Of a DNA stretch of 58,000 nt, positions 20,565-33,376 are shown one piece after another; within the stretch, counting starts at the first letter, position 1; the number at the start of each line of letters is the position of its first letter. The DNA lies in contig NC_081410.1 of NCBI RefSeq assembly GCF_030272615.1, positions 126,597,140 to 126,655,139 of the forward strand, read 5' to 3'. A program made the translations under genes and the position numbers. The stretch comes from Cryptomeria japonica (lineage: Eukaryota > Streptophyta > Pinopsida > Cupressales > Cupressaceae). A model generated the notes under the pieces. The model saw only the letters and a program-made list of their open reading frames with translations. It was not told the origin of the DNA and searched no databases.

Positions 20565-22536
20565 TTATAAAAGTACTAGACTATTTCTTATATACACTAA
20601 AGTATTTAACAAAGGTGTTGACTCACTTGTCATATGTGCTATTATGTGGTACATATGCATTGTCCTATGTATTTTTGGTTTGGGTGTTTTCAGTCATGTT
20701 TTTGGGTTTCTTAAAGTTGGATTTTATGATTGTCGAGAGGCTGTGTTGTTTTTCTTGAGTACTCCTAGATGAACTAGAGTTGTGATCTAGCTTATATTGG
20801 TTATTTGCATTGATATGCTTTGTGCAATATGAGTGATACCTTGCTGATATATTGGCTCTTTGGATTAAGCTTAATATGTTATTTATGTGGCCTATGAGGT
20901 TGTGATGTAGGCTTATTGTGCTTTTATGGTATTCTTATGTTAAGGAGATCTTGGTGAGCCCGATTATGTTTTGTGATCCTTTTTGCTTGATTGCATGTGT
21001 TGATAAGGTCTATGTGCATGGTTAGGGAGAGTGAGCTTCCATGAGTCTGCCAAGGTCATGAGGAATAGACTGCTAGGATTCCTTGTTGGTTGGAGCCAGG
21101 GTCTAGACCATCTGGATGTCTCATTGGAGGTTTATTGTATTAATAAAGTGATAACATGATAATTAATCCTAGGTGGGTTGGGTAGTAGATACTCATCTAA
21201 ATAAGATAAGAATTGTGTTGTGGTGTCTCATCTCATGGCTTGGAAGACCAAAGTGAGGTGGCAGATCTGGTAACTAGATAAATCAAACTCCCTTGAATTC
21301 CTCAAAGGTTGAGACAGTTCTGCATGTGTATCATAGATGCCAAGCTGATTTCTAGGATAACCCTATTGGTGATAGCATGTGATGACACTCTTTCCTACAT
21401 GTTGGTCCTAGCTCCTTATGTTTATATTGTGGTGCCTTTGGATGTCCTGTATGGTGGATTATTTCATGATTGTGGTCTTTGAGATAAATCATCTCTTCGG
21501 TAGTTACGCGTCAGCCTAGATCTAGAGTGTGAGTGGGATCTTGTGTCATCTCCTAGCATGAGGGGTGATTTCTTATGGTTCCACATGGTTGGGTGGTTTG
21601 ATGCCTTCTTCCATTGGGATGTTCTTTGTTGGATGCTCTCATGCATGGATGTGGATTCATATCTTTTCTTCATGTAGATGGATTCATAGAGTATATTCTA
21701 TGTATTGGATATTGATATTATTTATCTTGTACCATGAGGAAGGTGTAATTGTAAAGAAAGAATATGTAATAGTATCTGGTAATCATATGTAATAGGAATT
21801 ATAGTGGATTGAGATCTTGATGTATTGTAATAGAATATGATTGTTAAATTTATTGTAAATGACTATGTTGAAATAGGATATTCATTGTGGATGTAATTCT
21901 AGATTGGAAGAAACCAAATGATTGAGTGATGTGCATGTTAGCATTATATGAATATTCTTAAAGGAAATGATGCTATTATTGATTCATGGATATCTCTAGA
22001 ATATGGATAGGAATGAGTAGCTTGTAGGATGAATGGTTGTACTTAAGGAAGTAGTTTGCATTAGATGAGCCTAATTGATAATTCATGATGACTTGACATG
22101 TTAGATGGTTTGGGAAGGGATTGCAAACATTTAGTTTGGTGTATTAAAATGAATCAAATGGATAATGGGGATATGATAGGATGTGCATTTGTTGAGTAAT
22201 GATTATCATTTTAAGAAAGAAAGTAATTGATTAGGAAATGAATGTAAAGAATGTTAAATGATATCATATATGGAGATGTGTTTATGTGTTAGAGTTATTT
22301 ACGTGATGGCGTTGAAGTACCCTAGGGAATGGTAGATATTGTATTGTATTCTGCTTGCATAATTATGATGTTATGTAAATGTTAATGATATTTTATGTAA
22401 TCTTGTAGATGATAAATAATGCTTTTGAGTAATGGTAGTTTAATATGTTGTATTAGCATATGCTTTTTAATTTTTTTTATCTCTAGTTGTATGTTAGCTG
22501 ACTATATTTCTCTAGGGTATTTTGGCGGGCATTACA

Positions 22537-23452
22537 AGAACAATATTACAAAAGGGGAATGCACTTGCATTCAGGCACACTTCCTAGAGCTCACTGCTCA
22601 AATACAAAACATGAATGCAACCCTAGAGGACTCACTGTCCTACAAATGAGATATGAAGGAAAATACAATGTTTCAATTGGTATACAACATCTACAAATTT
22701 TAGGAATCAATTTCGGTTAGGCTCAAAATGATCCGCTGTTGCTAATATGAAAATATTGCTCTATCCTGCTCTGCTGCCAAATATTGGATCACCAAAACTC
22801 AAGATGCGCACATGAAACTACGCTCAATCTATCCCAAAACAATTTTGCACATACATAATCTCACCAAAATGATAATCCAAGTTGATCTTATATATTCGCA
22901 CTGCCAAAATAGATCTCCAACAAGTCAGCTTCACAAAACTACAAAATGTGAAACGTGTAGTGTCATGTTAGCTCAATCCATCACAAATTTATATACTAAA
23001 CATAAAACATATGATCACAAGATTCACACACAATGGAACAAACTCCTTAAACATAACACCAATCACTGAAATCATCCCTACAATTCAGCAACACACGTTA
23101 CCCAACTTGTCCACACAATAGCTCTACTCTTCTAGAATCACCGGATATCATACCAAGAATCATGCACTAGAATCAACACCAGAGGCTAGAATTACAAGGT
23201 GTTGTACCTTAAACAATCAATTGACTATCTCAATCATTGCAACCAAAACTGCATCATCGAAAATGAGTTGCACTCACTGAATCTATACACGGTGTTCACA
23301 CTCTACCAGACTTATACCTAAAGTCAGTATGACTTCCGGTAGATTAAATCTAAAGGTACAAGATGGGATTACTATACTGTGTTGCCATCAATGACAACCC
23401 CTAAGTAATCTCCATGCATCTAGCATCACCAGAATAATGTCTCTATCCAACA
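22537..23452 (-). repeat. Truncated Sirevirus-type LTR
   Basis: It shares the stretch AATGCAC-TGCATT-AGGCACAC, then CCTAGAGCTCA and GGACTCACTGTCC-like words, with the E5 LTR (53280-53400) and the E2 LTR (12650-12720) at the same relative place. It ends with GTTGCCATCAATGACAA near 23381 and a CCAACA terminus at 23452. The other end, with the G-run, is missing and is replaced at 22536 by the Gypsy-like terminus. Confidence 0.65.
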
Positions 23453-26400
23453 CAGTTACCCTTTCTATCCATTTTCCTATCAAAAGAGTTAGTTTGCAGG
23501 AGGTTTTTATTAGAGAATCGGTCCTCTCTGGAGATTAATCCTAGAGATTAGGCAAGCCACAGGCCAAAGGATCATTCCATGTTTCACAAGATTGTTGGGT
23601 TTTACACTTAGCTTCTCAGGGTCTTGTTTTAAAAGAACAAAAAAAAATTTAAAAAATTGAGTGGGGTTGAGGATCTATAGCCCTGCTCCCCATGACTTGC
23701 AACCCACATAGTTGCAGGTACAACAAGATGTGGAAACTGCAATATTGTGGTGGCCCTTGTCAATCTTGTTAAAAAAAAAAGGTTTCTAATTTTTTTTTCT
23801 TTGCCATCTTTTTCATTAAGTTTTTAAAATAAAAACTTTGTAAAGTTATTTTTAAATGCCAGCCAATTTAATATTATTTTAAATGCCAATGAAATTTTAT
23901 ATGTTGTAGTTGATAATTTTGGTTGGATTCAGGGGTGACCACCTCAAATATTATATATTTTTTAAAATTTGAAAAATACAAAAATAGGCATATTGGCGAT
24001 TTTTGGGATCCATGTTTGCAAATGTAGCCTAATAGACTATTTTTTTTCACAGAGAATATCTTAGGTGTATGATGTCTGATTTTTGAATTCATATAGTCAT
24101 TGGAAAGGTGAATCAAAGCACTACACAATATTTTGATCATTTTTTTCAAATTTTTCTATTTGGACGATGAAATGTCAACTAGAAGTCAAATGTACTTTTA
24201 TGGCTTTGAGAGGTCATAACTTGAGCATACAGAGTCAGATTTTGGACTTAAAATAGTTGACAGAAAGCTTGTTGAGAGAAATACACAGTGGATCAAGTTT
24301 GGAGTAGTTTTGATATAATTTATTTACTAATATATTGACTTGAGTTTTTTATGGATTCTTTTGATTATGGTGACATTATGAGTTTATGGCATGTTTAGTC
24401 TTGGAGATTTGGAGTTTATGCCATTACACACTTATTATATACCTTAGATTCTTGGAGATTTGGAGTATATGTCTTTATACACTCACTATACATCTCAAAT
24501 TTCTCTCATGTTGATATGGTTATCAGTTTTGGTTTGGGCATGTATGTTGCATTGTTGGGTCTACAAGTTGTGTAGTGTTGTAGGTAGTCTATACTTACAA
24601 GTTTATAATTATGGCTTGGATATGGACTATCTATACCCATAGGCCTTTCATTTTTTATGCATATTAAGATTTGTGGCCTGTGTTAGTCACTTGGTTTGTT
24701 TATTTTGTTGTCATGTTGAGGAGGAGATATTTTGTTACCTGATATAGTCATGGTGGAGGACCTACATTGTTGACTATGTTATGCTTACATGTTGGACACA
24801 TTGAGAGTTCAATGCTTGTTTTAGTGGATATGATCGTGGTGTCATATATGTTACTTTTGTTTAAGGACTTTGGCATGCCATGATTGGGTTTTAGGTTCTT
24901 TGAATAATGATTATTTGATTAGATTGTTAATTAGTTATGGCAACGTATCTTCTTGTTTGAGGATCATGGTTTTACTTTGGATTTTGGGAGATCATAATGT
25001 CGACTTTGAGTTCTTTGATTGTTATATGGATTTGGTTGATTGTCATGGAGAGGATGGTTTTATCAATGATGTCATGGATAGTTTGTTTATACACCTTCAA
25101 TGGGAGCATTTGACAGTGATAATGTGGTAGTGTGGGATTGGTACCTAATTGTTTATTGGAAATTTTTAATCTTCTTGGCTTGGAGATCTTAGTTTACTTG
25201 ATGTTATTGATATTTTAGTTGTATACATGTCTATACCTAAATGATATTTATTTAGGAGATGGTTATCACGATAATATGGAGAGCTTGGTATCACAATTTA
25301 GTGGGAGTTTGTGGTAGTGATGTGTATTCACCATTGGATGGTGGATGACCTTCTTTAGTGTTGCAGATGTTTGAAGGATGCCTAAGATCATGTTGTTGGA
25401 GAAGGGTCTTCCACATTTAAATGTTCACTTGTAGGAGATGGCAATCTTCATGATATTTGAGGATGTGGACATGTTTGAGGGTTCAAGGGGTCCTTGGTTG
25501 AGGTGTGGTTTTATGCTTTCATTTGACATGCTATAATTGTTTGATATGATAGTTTGTTATTATGTCATGGTTTACTCTTGATATACATTTAGAGTTTTGG
25601 CATGCTATATTTATGTGATATATTCATATGGAGAATTTTATGTCCTTGGAGGGGATGGTTAGATCATGTTGGCATGTTTATGTTCTTGATTCTATGGTTG
25701 GATCTTTGGCATTGATCTTGGTTGATTATCTTTGTATTGGGTACATGATCATTTGCTTGATTGACATGGATTTATTGGTTATAGGAACTCATGGATACAT
25801 GGAGACATATATGATGTCAATATTCTATTGCGACTTTTGAGTAGAGACATGTGTTGAGATGGTTGGCGGTTTCAATAGGAAGACCAAGGAGCATTCACCC
25901 AGTATGGACTTGAGAGGAGTTTTTTCTTAGTATGAGTCATGATGACTTGGATAAATTGATGAGCATTCTCATTCTCCACTCTTGGTCTACTTGATAATTT
26001 ACTACTTGAGAGGTATTGCCCATTGTTCCTTTCAGGTGCATTATATTTATGCTTATCTTTCATAGATATGGATCTTGAGCTATGGATAGATGGTTAGTTT
26101 TGGAGGATTTAGTTCAAGAGACATTTGGCATTGGTTGTCTCCTTGTGAATTTGAGTTATTATTATGATGCAATTCATTGATATCAATTTTGGGAGATGGT
26201 TTATTGGGTTTATTCCCGTGGATTGGGAAAGCTTTGGGTTTGATCTTCTTGGTTATGGGAGGCTTACATCCATGTTGTTTACATGATATATATGTTTGTT
26301 TGGTCTAAGAGACTAAATGGGTTTGGGTGTTGTTATGGATTTTCATTTGGAGTGTTATGGAGGAGATCATACTTGACACAATTATCATTTAGAGGTGTAT

Positions 26401-27272
26401 GTAGAAGGACATGCTACAAGTTTTGATTTGTAGTATTTCTCTCTTTGGTCTTGGTTATCTTCCTGAATATTTAGTTTCACATTACATTGGTTTGCTTAGT
26501 TTGTTTGGATCTATGTAATCACTAGTTTGTGTTCGTGTTTGTCATGTAGAAGATGGAATGGAGCTTCCTTTATCTCTTTCTTTTTATGGTTGTGGAGAAC
26601 ATGGGAGAGTATTGGAGTCTTGTGGTGTGAGTTGTACTTGCAAGTTATTGCTTTACATGTTATGCGTATTATTGTGAATGTTCCTTGATACTACATGGTC
26701 ATGGTTATACCTTCCGTGAGATGCTATTAGTGGATTCATTTTATATTTGACATTACCTATGTAGTGGGAGTTTCTATGTGTGTATGTGAAAGTTATTGCA
26801 CTTGGAGCTTATGGTCGCATGTTATGGGTTGTATATGTTGATGATATTATATTTTCTTTATATGTTTTGTTTACCTTAAAGGTATGGATAGTTGGATGTG
26901 TTATCACTTATTGTGGGTGCTATTTCAGCTATGGTTATTGGTTCTTGACAACTAAATTTATATTTGATATATTTGGATTGAGTGTTTGTGTTTGTATATT
27001 AGTTGAGGCAAGACTTATATTTTATTATGATAGATTTTGTGGCTTTTTTCTTTGGATGACCTTTTCTATGTATAGTGGCAATGGCATGGTGGAGGGTGAG
27101 AGCATTCATGTATGAGATGGTGGTAACTTCATTTCTTGTTGTATGTATCTTGATGGAGCACAAGGAGAACTTTGATCCCATGATGGTATATGTCACTAGA
27201 GGGATTACTCCCTTTGTTCATGTTTGTTGTTACTTATTGCCTCTTATGCAATGTATACACCTTGTGGGAGAA
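23453..27272. other. Decayed intergenic DNA, possible old Copia interior
   Basis: T/G-rich, many short open frames, none with a domain I can defend. It ends in GTGGGAGAA (27264-27272), a plausible polypurine tract directly before a Copia-style LTR start, so at least the right part may be the interior of an old Copia element. A YVDDIIF-like string at 26834-26854 lacks supporting RT sequence around it. Confidence 0.3.
24400..24501. repeat. Tandem duplication, 2 x 51 bp
   Basis: 24400-24450 and 24451-24501 both begin CTTGGAGATTTGGAGT and continue in register through CTTATTATATACC / CTCACTATACATC with scattered substitutions. Confidence 0.85.
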
Positions 27273-29342
27273 TGTTGGGATAATAGGTGTCGTACAACTT
27301 GTATAATCATTTTTATAATTATAATATTTTATTTTATTATGTGAGTTGCACGTGGATGTGTAAAGTGTAGATATTCCCTTGGAATATTCGTAGGGCCACT
27401 TGATGAGATGTATAGTTGTAGCATAGGAAATTGGAAATCATCACAAGCAATTCAATATTAGTCATAGCTCAATCACAAAAGCTTAAATGCAATGATCAAT
27501 CCTAATTACATCCAATAGGGATATGAAAACAAGATATTCAAGATCAAAAACTTAAGAAAACCAAATGTAGACTTGAATGTCTCCTTCATGTGGCTCCATT
27601 GTCCCTCTTTCTTCTTCAAATAGCTTTGTTGTGGATCTCACCTACTAGTGCATGATCATGATATGAAAGCAAGTAGACAAGATTGATTGCTCAAGAATAC
27701 TCGAAGCGTGATTGATTCGGGAGTCGATTTGAAAAGTGATTCGTTCGATAATGTGATTAGTCTTGATTGAAGAAATTCATCCAATTTATAGATAAATTGG
27801 AGAAAAGACAAGATTAGCATGAAATTGATATTAGAGGCAATTGATTTCAAAATGGCAAAATTGAGTTGAAGGAAGAAGGTTATGACACCTTCTATGTCAT
27901 GAATTATGACATATTGCCAATGCAAAGGTTAGAGAACTAAAAGCCTATGACATCTTGCTATGCCAAAAGTATGACGCATGAGAAATTCATGCTTCCACCG
28001 AAGCACAAAAATAGGGAGAACTAGAGAAAATTAATTAGGTGGAAATTAAATTTGACAAATTAGAAAATAGGTGGAAATTAGGAATTAGGAAAATTAGAAA
28101 ATTAGGAAATTAGAAATGATGAAATTAGAAAATTGATGCAAATTAGGTAAATTAATTAATAATTTCTCATTCATTAATTAATTTACAAAAATAGGAGGAA
28201 TTAATTAGCCAATTAAATAAACATTTAATTGTGACAAGAAGACTTAGGATAAATAAATAAATTATTTAACCTAGAGGGAGAATGGAGAGAAAATGACAAA
28301 CAAGGTTAAATGAATAAATCATAAAACCTTAGAAGATGAATTAGAAATGCAAGGACGACAATTAAGTCCTGACAAAAGATAATTGATGTAGGGTCGATTT
28401 AATCATGATTCTGACTTGATAAATGATTTGATTGATAAACAATTGAAATTGGTTGACAAATTGACCAATATTGATAAAGAGACCAAATTGATATGCGCCA
28501 ATTGACATGATTGAAGAGGACAAGGATCAATGACAAATCGATCACAAAATTGACGAGATTGACAAGGACGAGGATCGATGACAAATCGATCTCAAAATGA
28601 CAAGATTGATAAGAGGACAAAACCCTAATTCAAAAGCGATAAAAATGAGGAATGCAGAAGAAGGACTCGATGCTTGCAAGTGATAAAGACCAAGTGCACA
28701 ACATAGAAGAAATGTTAATGCGACGCAAAAACCCTAAAATAAGGCAATGCGCAAATGTTAAAGTATGATTCCGCAAGCATTGACCATTTTTAGACGTCTA
28801 CAATAGTAACATTGTAATATTATATTATATTATATTTATTTAATACGGGGGTAAGTAATTTAATAAAGTACCCAATATTAGATGTGGGATCAACGAGATA
28901 GTTAGCCTATTGTTTTAGCACATGGTTTTGATGTAATACCACTTGGTAGTTTTGTGGGAGCTTGTATCTATAAAAAAACCACAATAGTATTTTTTTTGTG
29001 TAAGCTTGGCATGGGATATGATTTTTAATGTCTAGGTTTTGTAAAGCTTTCATGGTTGTGTTTATAATGGTGCATTTATGATATACATGGATGATGGATG
29101 TTTTTTGATGTTGGGTTTTTTCCTCATGAGGGTTTTCCTAAGGTATATCTTGTGTTGAATTTTATGGGTATGCTGTTTATTCTTTGCATGTAGATTCTAT
29201 GTATTTATTTGATTGATATCTCAATTGGGCTATGTGGAAATCATCATATGTATGGCTAAAAGTTTCATTTCATATAGTTTCACCTGTCATAATTAGATGT
29301 GATGTAATGCTAATAGTTGATTCACATAATCATGTTGCAACA
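27273..29342 (+). repeat. Copia-type LTR split by a solo LTR
   Basis: Starts TGTTGGGATAATAGG right after a purine tract and resumes at 28808 after the nested insertion. It has a TATA-like TATAAAAAAA at 28969-28978, then a GGGTTTTTTCCTCATGAGGG segment and an end at GTTGCAACA (29342). Without the insertion it is about 680 bp, a normal Copia LTR size. No second copy is visible, so the assignment rests on layout. Confidence 0.5.
27417..28802 (-). mobile_element. Solo LTR with perfect target duplication
   Basis: TGTAGCATAGG to TAGACGTCTACA, 1,386 bp, flanked by ATAGT at 27412-27416 and 28803-28807. On the minus strand it starts TGTAGACGTCTAAAAATGG, closely like the LTR starts at 29393 and 43846 on the other strand. 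It carries no coding sequence. A solo LTR of this kind usually arises by recombination between the two LTRs of a full element. Confidence 0.88.
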
Positions 29343-29392
29343 AGCTTATTAGGTGTATGTTAGTATGCTCATGGACTTTTGGGAAAACCTAC

Positions 29393-30379
29393 TATAGACA
29401 CCTAAATTTGATCAATTATTATCTAATCAAATTAATTGTCATAATCTCCTTTTCCTCACCTTCTTGCATTTCCTACATCCTCTCTTGCATCACTAAGCTT
29501 AATCGTAATCCACCTATTACATTAAATAAACCTCCTTATTTAATTAATTTAATCATTTTTCCCTATACTTGGAATTAAAATGAATTTTTAATTCCCCACT
29601 CATTATTTGTCTAGGTGTCTAATCCCCCACTATTTTCACTTGCTCCCTAGTCCATGTTTATTCTTCTAATCATTCTCCCTTGATTATGTACACACTTTGA
29701 ATCCCAAAGGTTAGCCCCTGAAATCAACTCCATGTTCAACTCAACCTTAAATTCTATCTACTTGTGGAAAGCACCCACAAGGGTCTCTTCCCACTTTGTC
29801 TCCTCCAAGGAATAAATAAATCTTTTATTCTCTTCTTTATGTCCCTGTGAATTGTAAGGATAAGAAAGGCCTTTAAGGCAAGTCTTCCTTACATTCCTTC
29901 TCATCCCTTCTATTAACTACCTTGTCCTCTCACCCCCTCACAAGTTGACACTTGTCCAATCCTCATGAAGTGTGAGAGCCCTAATAATTCCCATCCATTA
30001 TATCTCCACTTTTGATCTCAACCCTCCATTCTATTCTTTACACACTTAACCAAAACTTCCAATTCATTCTCTCGTATGAAACCAATAATTGAACAACTTA
30101 GAGCTATTAACACCATATCCTTTGCAAGCTTGAGAAAATTTGGAGCAACCATATTGTTATGTTGCCAAATTTGTCAGCACACATTAAACCTATCAACAAT
30201 GGGATACATCCTTGAACCACAAATTACTTTTACAAAATTTGCTAGTATGGTTTTGCATATCTTTTTCTTATGTTTTAGTCTTCTTTTTTATCCAATCTTG
30301 ATGTTGTTGTGATTTTGAGTGTTTGAATGTTTCAAACATATTTTTGGTATTCCTTTGAACTCACATTTCATTGCATACA
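29393..30379 (+). repeat. Probable left LTR of E3
   Basis: Starts TATAGACACCTAAATTTGATC-like (TG probably changed to TA), resembling the LTRs at 43846 and, inverted, 28802. It ends TTGCATACA at 30379, just before a primer-site-like string. There is no partner LTR to confirm it. Confidence 0.5.
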
Positions 30380-30383
30380 TTTT

Positions 30384-30403
30384 GACATGCCCGGTGGGAC
30401 CCA
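30384..30403 (+). promoter_or_regulatory. Primer-site-like string of E3
   Basis: GACATGCCCGGTGGGACCCA lies a few bases after the proposed LTR end, where a primer-binding site is expected. It recalls the GC-rich primer sites of Tat/Ogre elements. The tRNA is not identified. Confidence 0.4.
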
Positions 30404-30689
30404 TGTCACAAGTTCCTTTTAATCTTTTTTGTTTTAATATTTTCCAACTTGCAAGTCATAGATTGGTAAAGCTTCCAACACTTTAATGGAAATGATCTTG
30501 GTTTTGTGGAAATGTTGCCTAAAATATAGAAACCTCAACTTCATTAACAATAATATATGCTCTAATGAATGACAAATACACTCTATGAACCATCAAAATA
30601 GACCCTATGAATCAACGGAATGGATATAATAAACCATCCACTTACTATAGTAAGTTATCAACATGTTTGCCAAACTAAGGTAATAATTC

Positions 30690-31030
30690 ATAGTTTTTTT
30701 TTATCATATAGCAGATTTTCTCAGTATTTTAGTGGGTTCATTTTAAGAGTTAGCAAAATTACTACTTAGTTTAGTAGATTTGATATTAGGTCTAGCGGGA
30801 ACACAATATAGTTTAGTGAATTTGCTTTAACATCTAGCAAATTTGTTATCAAGTTTGGCGGGAATGCCTAAGAATTTAGTGGGTTTTTCAAGATTGAATA
30901 TTTTGAAATTTTAGTGAGATTGTTATTTTTAGTTGGTACACTCTGTGCATTAGTGAAAATGCTCTGCACTTTGATGGGTTTGTTGTGGATTAGTAGGACT
31001 GCTCTGTCCTTTAGTGAGTTTGCTTTATTT
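30690..31030 (+). repeat. Degenerate short repeats, first array
   Basis: Variants of TTTAGTGGGTTTGTT recur about every 20 to 35 bases, alternating with TCTAGC and GCTCTG words. Confidence 0.6.
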
Positions 31031-32079
31031 TGCATTTTCTAGAATTGAATTTTCACCTATTTTGTGTTAACCATGCTAACGTTTGCTTTCCTTGATTGAT
31101 TTAGCTCATCTGTGCAATTTTTCTTTCTTGTCAAAGACCCCTCCAAATATACTGCACATTTATTGTTGTAGGGCCAACACATGGAAAAGAGGGGTTGTTA
31201 AAAAAGTAATAATAATGGTTGTTGCAAGGGTAGTATAGAAAGTGTTTTTGATTTTATATATTCTCAAACACTTCAATTATCTAAAGTATATATGATTGTC
31301 AACCATATTTGGTAAACTTACACACTTCCTATTGGGTGGACCTACCATTGCATGCATGTATCCTCTCCCCTTGCCTTCACTGATCTTGGGTGTAATAGAA
31401 ACATGTAATGATGCCCTCTTTTTCTTTTAGTAGGAGGCTTGCATAGGGATTTTATCTCGCTAGCAACATCAAAGTAGAGGTTTCCTTCAACTCGCTATAT
31501 AAATGGTAAAGGTGAAAATTGGAGCCAAACTCGAGAGTATATGTCATTAGTGTCAATTTGGGGGTAGAATTAGAGCCACATATGGTGGACTAAATCCTTA
31601 AGTAGCTTACTAATGAGTGTAGGTGCGCGAGTCCCCCAAATTGCAACTAGACATCATGTATTGATGGCCTACCTTTTGATCAAGATAATTAAGATGATTT
31701 TTAGTGCAAGGGTGTAGCATCGCACCCTAAAGTTACTCACCATATGCATCCCTTGGTGTAGAGACAAAAATCCCTAAGTAATGAACTACCTGTGGCTTCT
31801 AGGGAGAGGGTGATTGGGTCATGCTTCTAGTGCTGGAGTCCCCCATCTGTCATGCATCGATAGAGTATTACAAGTATGGGCCTAGCTTCATCCCAATTCA
31901 ACCAACCTCCTTAGATCATAAAGTGTGTCTGGTGTGTATTCTCCTGTGCTAGACTAGTGGAGATTTGGGCTTTGAGGAGCCTATTTTCCATATCACTATT
32001 TGTCCAAAGTGTGATAAAGTGTTTACTGTCTTTGTTGTGCTTTATCTTAGATAGTTATCTTTTTGCCAATAGTAAGTCC

Positions 32080-32600
32080 ATTACAATCTAGCAGGACTCT
32101 AAGTCATTCAGCAGGTACACCCTATAATCTAGCGAGGATGCTTTGACTTTTAGTGAATTTGTGTAAACTAGTCATAATACTTTTGGCAAGAATGCTATGA
32201 TGTTTGTTAAAATTTCTCTGTCATTTAGCAAGTAGTGAACAAACTTAGCATAGTCATCTATTTATCAAAATTTCTCTAACATTCGAGGGATTTACACCCT
32301 TGTCTAGTGGGGTCATCCTTTAGGTTCAATGGTTTGTATAGTAGTCTAACAGATCCGCCAGTTTCTTTGGTAGAATCATTCTTTAGTCCAGTAGAATTGT
32401 CCCATAGTCCAATAGAAATGATGTTCAGTTTAGTAAGATTTTGCCCTAAATGGATGGATTTTTCATCATGTTTAGTGAATTTTTTGGTAGGTTCAACAAA
32501 TTTGTGCCTTAGTCTAGTGGGGTTGTTAAATTGTTCAATGGATTCATTGATTGATTTAATGAGATCATGCCAAGGTTTGGCAGGTTTGTTGGCACCTGAC
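32080..32600 (+). repeat. Degenerate short repeats, second array
   Basis: The same vocabulary as the first array: TCTAGCAGGACT, TCTAGTGGGGTC, TTTAGTGAATTT, GTCCAGTAGAATTG, at loose 20 to 35 base spacing. The open frame at 32307-32603 is a by-product of the repeats. Confidence 0.6.
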
Positions 32601-33376
32601 TAGTTACACACTCAATCTTTAATTTAGAGGTTTTCTCTTTTGTGAAAAGTCTTGTCTATCCATAGGGTCATTAGTGTCATCCATCCACTAGGTTCCTTTT
32701 GGATACTCATTGCATCCATCCCCATCATATCACATCTAGAATCAATCAACATCTAGTTAGTCCTTTTAGTGACATAACTCATGTCCCTCAGTTGAGTTAC
32801 ATCCTACATCTTAATCTACCCATCATTTCCTTATCTTATCTTGCACTGATCTTATCTGGAGTAGTCACATCTCTCTTTCTTTGCCAAATCACCTTGATCT
32901 ACAGGTTTGATTGATACTAACTATCTTGTCACCCAAGTCCATAAGTTTGTCTTAGGTGATCATCCCATCCATTTCAGTATCAATTAGGTGTTTCAACTCA
33001 CATTTAATTATTAGGTAATCATTAGCAAAATATTCCATCATAGCTTTAGTTAGTAGAGTCATCTTTACAATTTGTCATTCATTATCCTCCATTCATCCAT
33101 CCTTTCATGTCCCCTTAGACCTACTCACAGAAGAGAAATATTATGGTTTGACAATCTAACATCACCACCTTGTCAGGTTTTATGTCTTCCCCATTATCAT
33201 TTGAATAGGTCCAGATTGAGGAAATTTATGTCAATCATTTTGAGGTTCCCACTTCGTAGTCTATGGAATCCTTTCAATCTAATAACACAACCATGATTAG
33301 TCACATCATAGGCAACAATTGAGAGGCTATTTTAGCTAATATATTATGGAAAGGTACCAATTTTCCACCAAGGTAT

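Larger units (their letters stand above)
18945..22536. other. Decayed LTR-derived DNA, no gene
   Basis: T-rich sequence with no long or recognisable coding frame. The right end, GGCGGGCATTACA at 22524-22536, is TGTAATGCCCGCC on the minus strand, a form I associate with Ty3/Gypsy LTR starts. The left part probably includes the rest of the E2b LTR. I cannot place the internal boundaries. It contains a TTAA-type microsatellite and a 42-bp tandem repeat, listed separately. Confidence 0.35.
30404..33371 (+). other. Untranslated leader of E3
   Basis: Nearly 3 kb without recognisable coding. It holds two arrays of short degenerate repeats, listed separately. Long leaders are usual in Tat/Ogre elements. 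Confidence 0.45.

Noticed and set aside
20446-20772. Cys-rich open frame with repeated CxxC that looks like a small zinc-binding protein
   Set aside because: The pattern comes entirely from the 42-bp tandem repeat, and there is no conserved spacing or support beyond it.
24870-25130. Open frame of 86 codons in T-rich DNA
   Set aside because: No domain, no neighbouring coding signal, and composition equals the surroundings.
26834-26854. YVDDIIF-like string in an open frame of 111 codons (26780-27115), resembling a Copia RT active site
   Set aside because: Neither flank aligns with other RT motifs, and it lies only about 400 bases before the proposed polypurine tract, too close for RT plus RNase H. 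It may be chance or a heavily deleted relic.
32307-32603. Open frame of 98 codons with repeated Ser-Leu-Val words
   Set aside because: It is a by-product of the degenerate tandem repeats in the E3 leader, and no domain is present.
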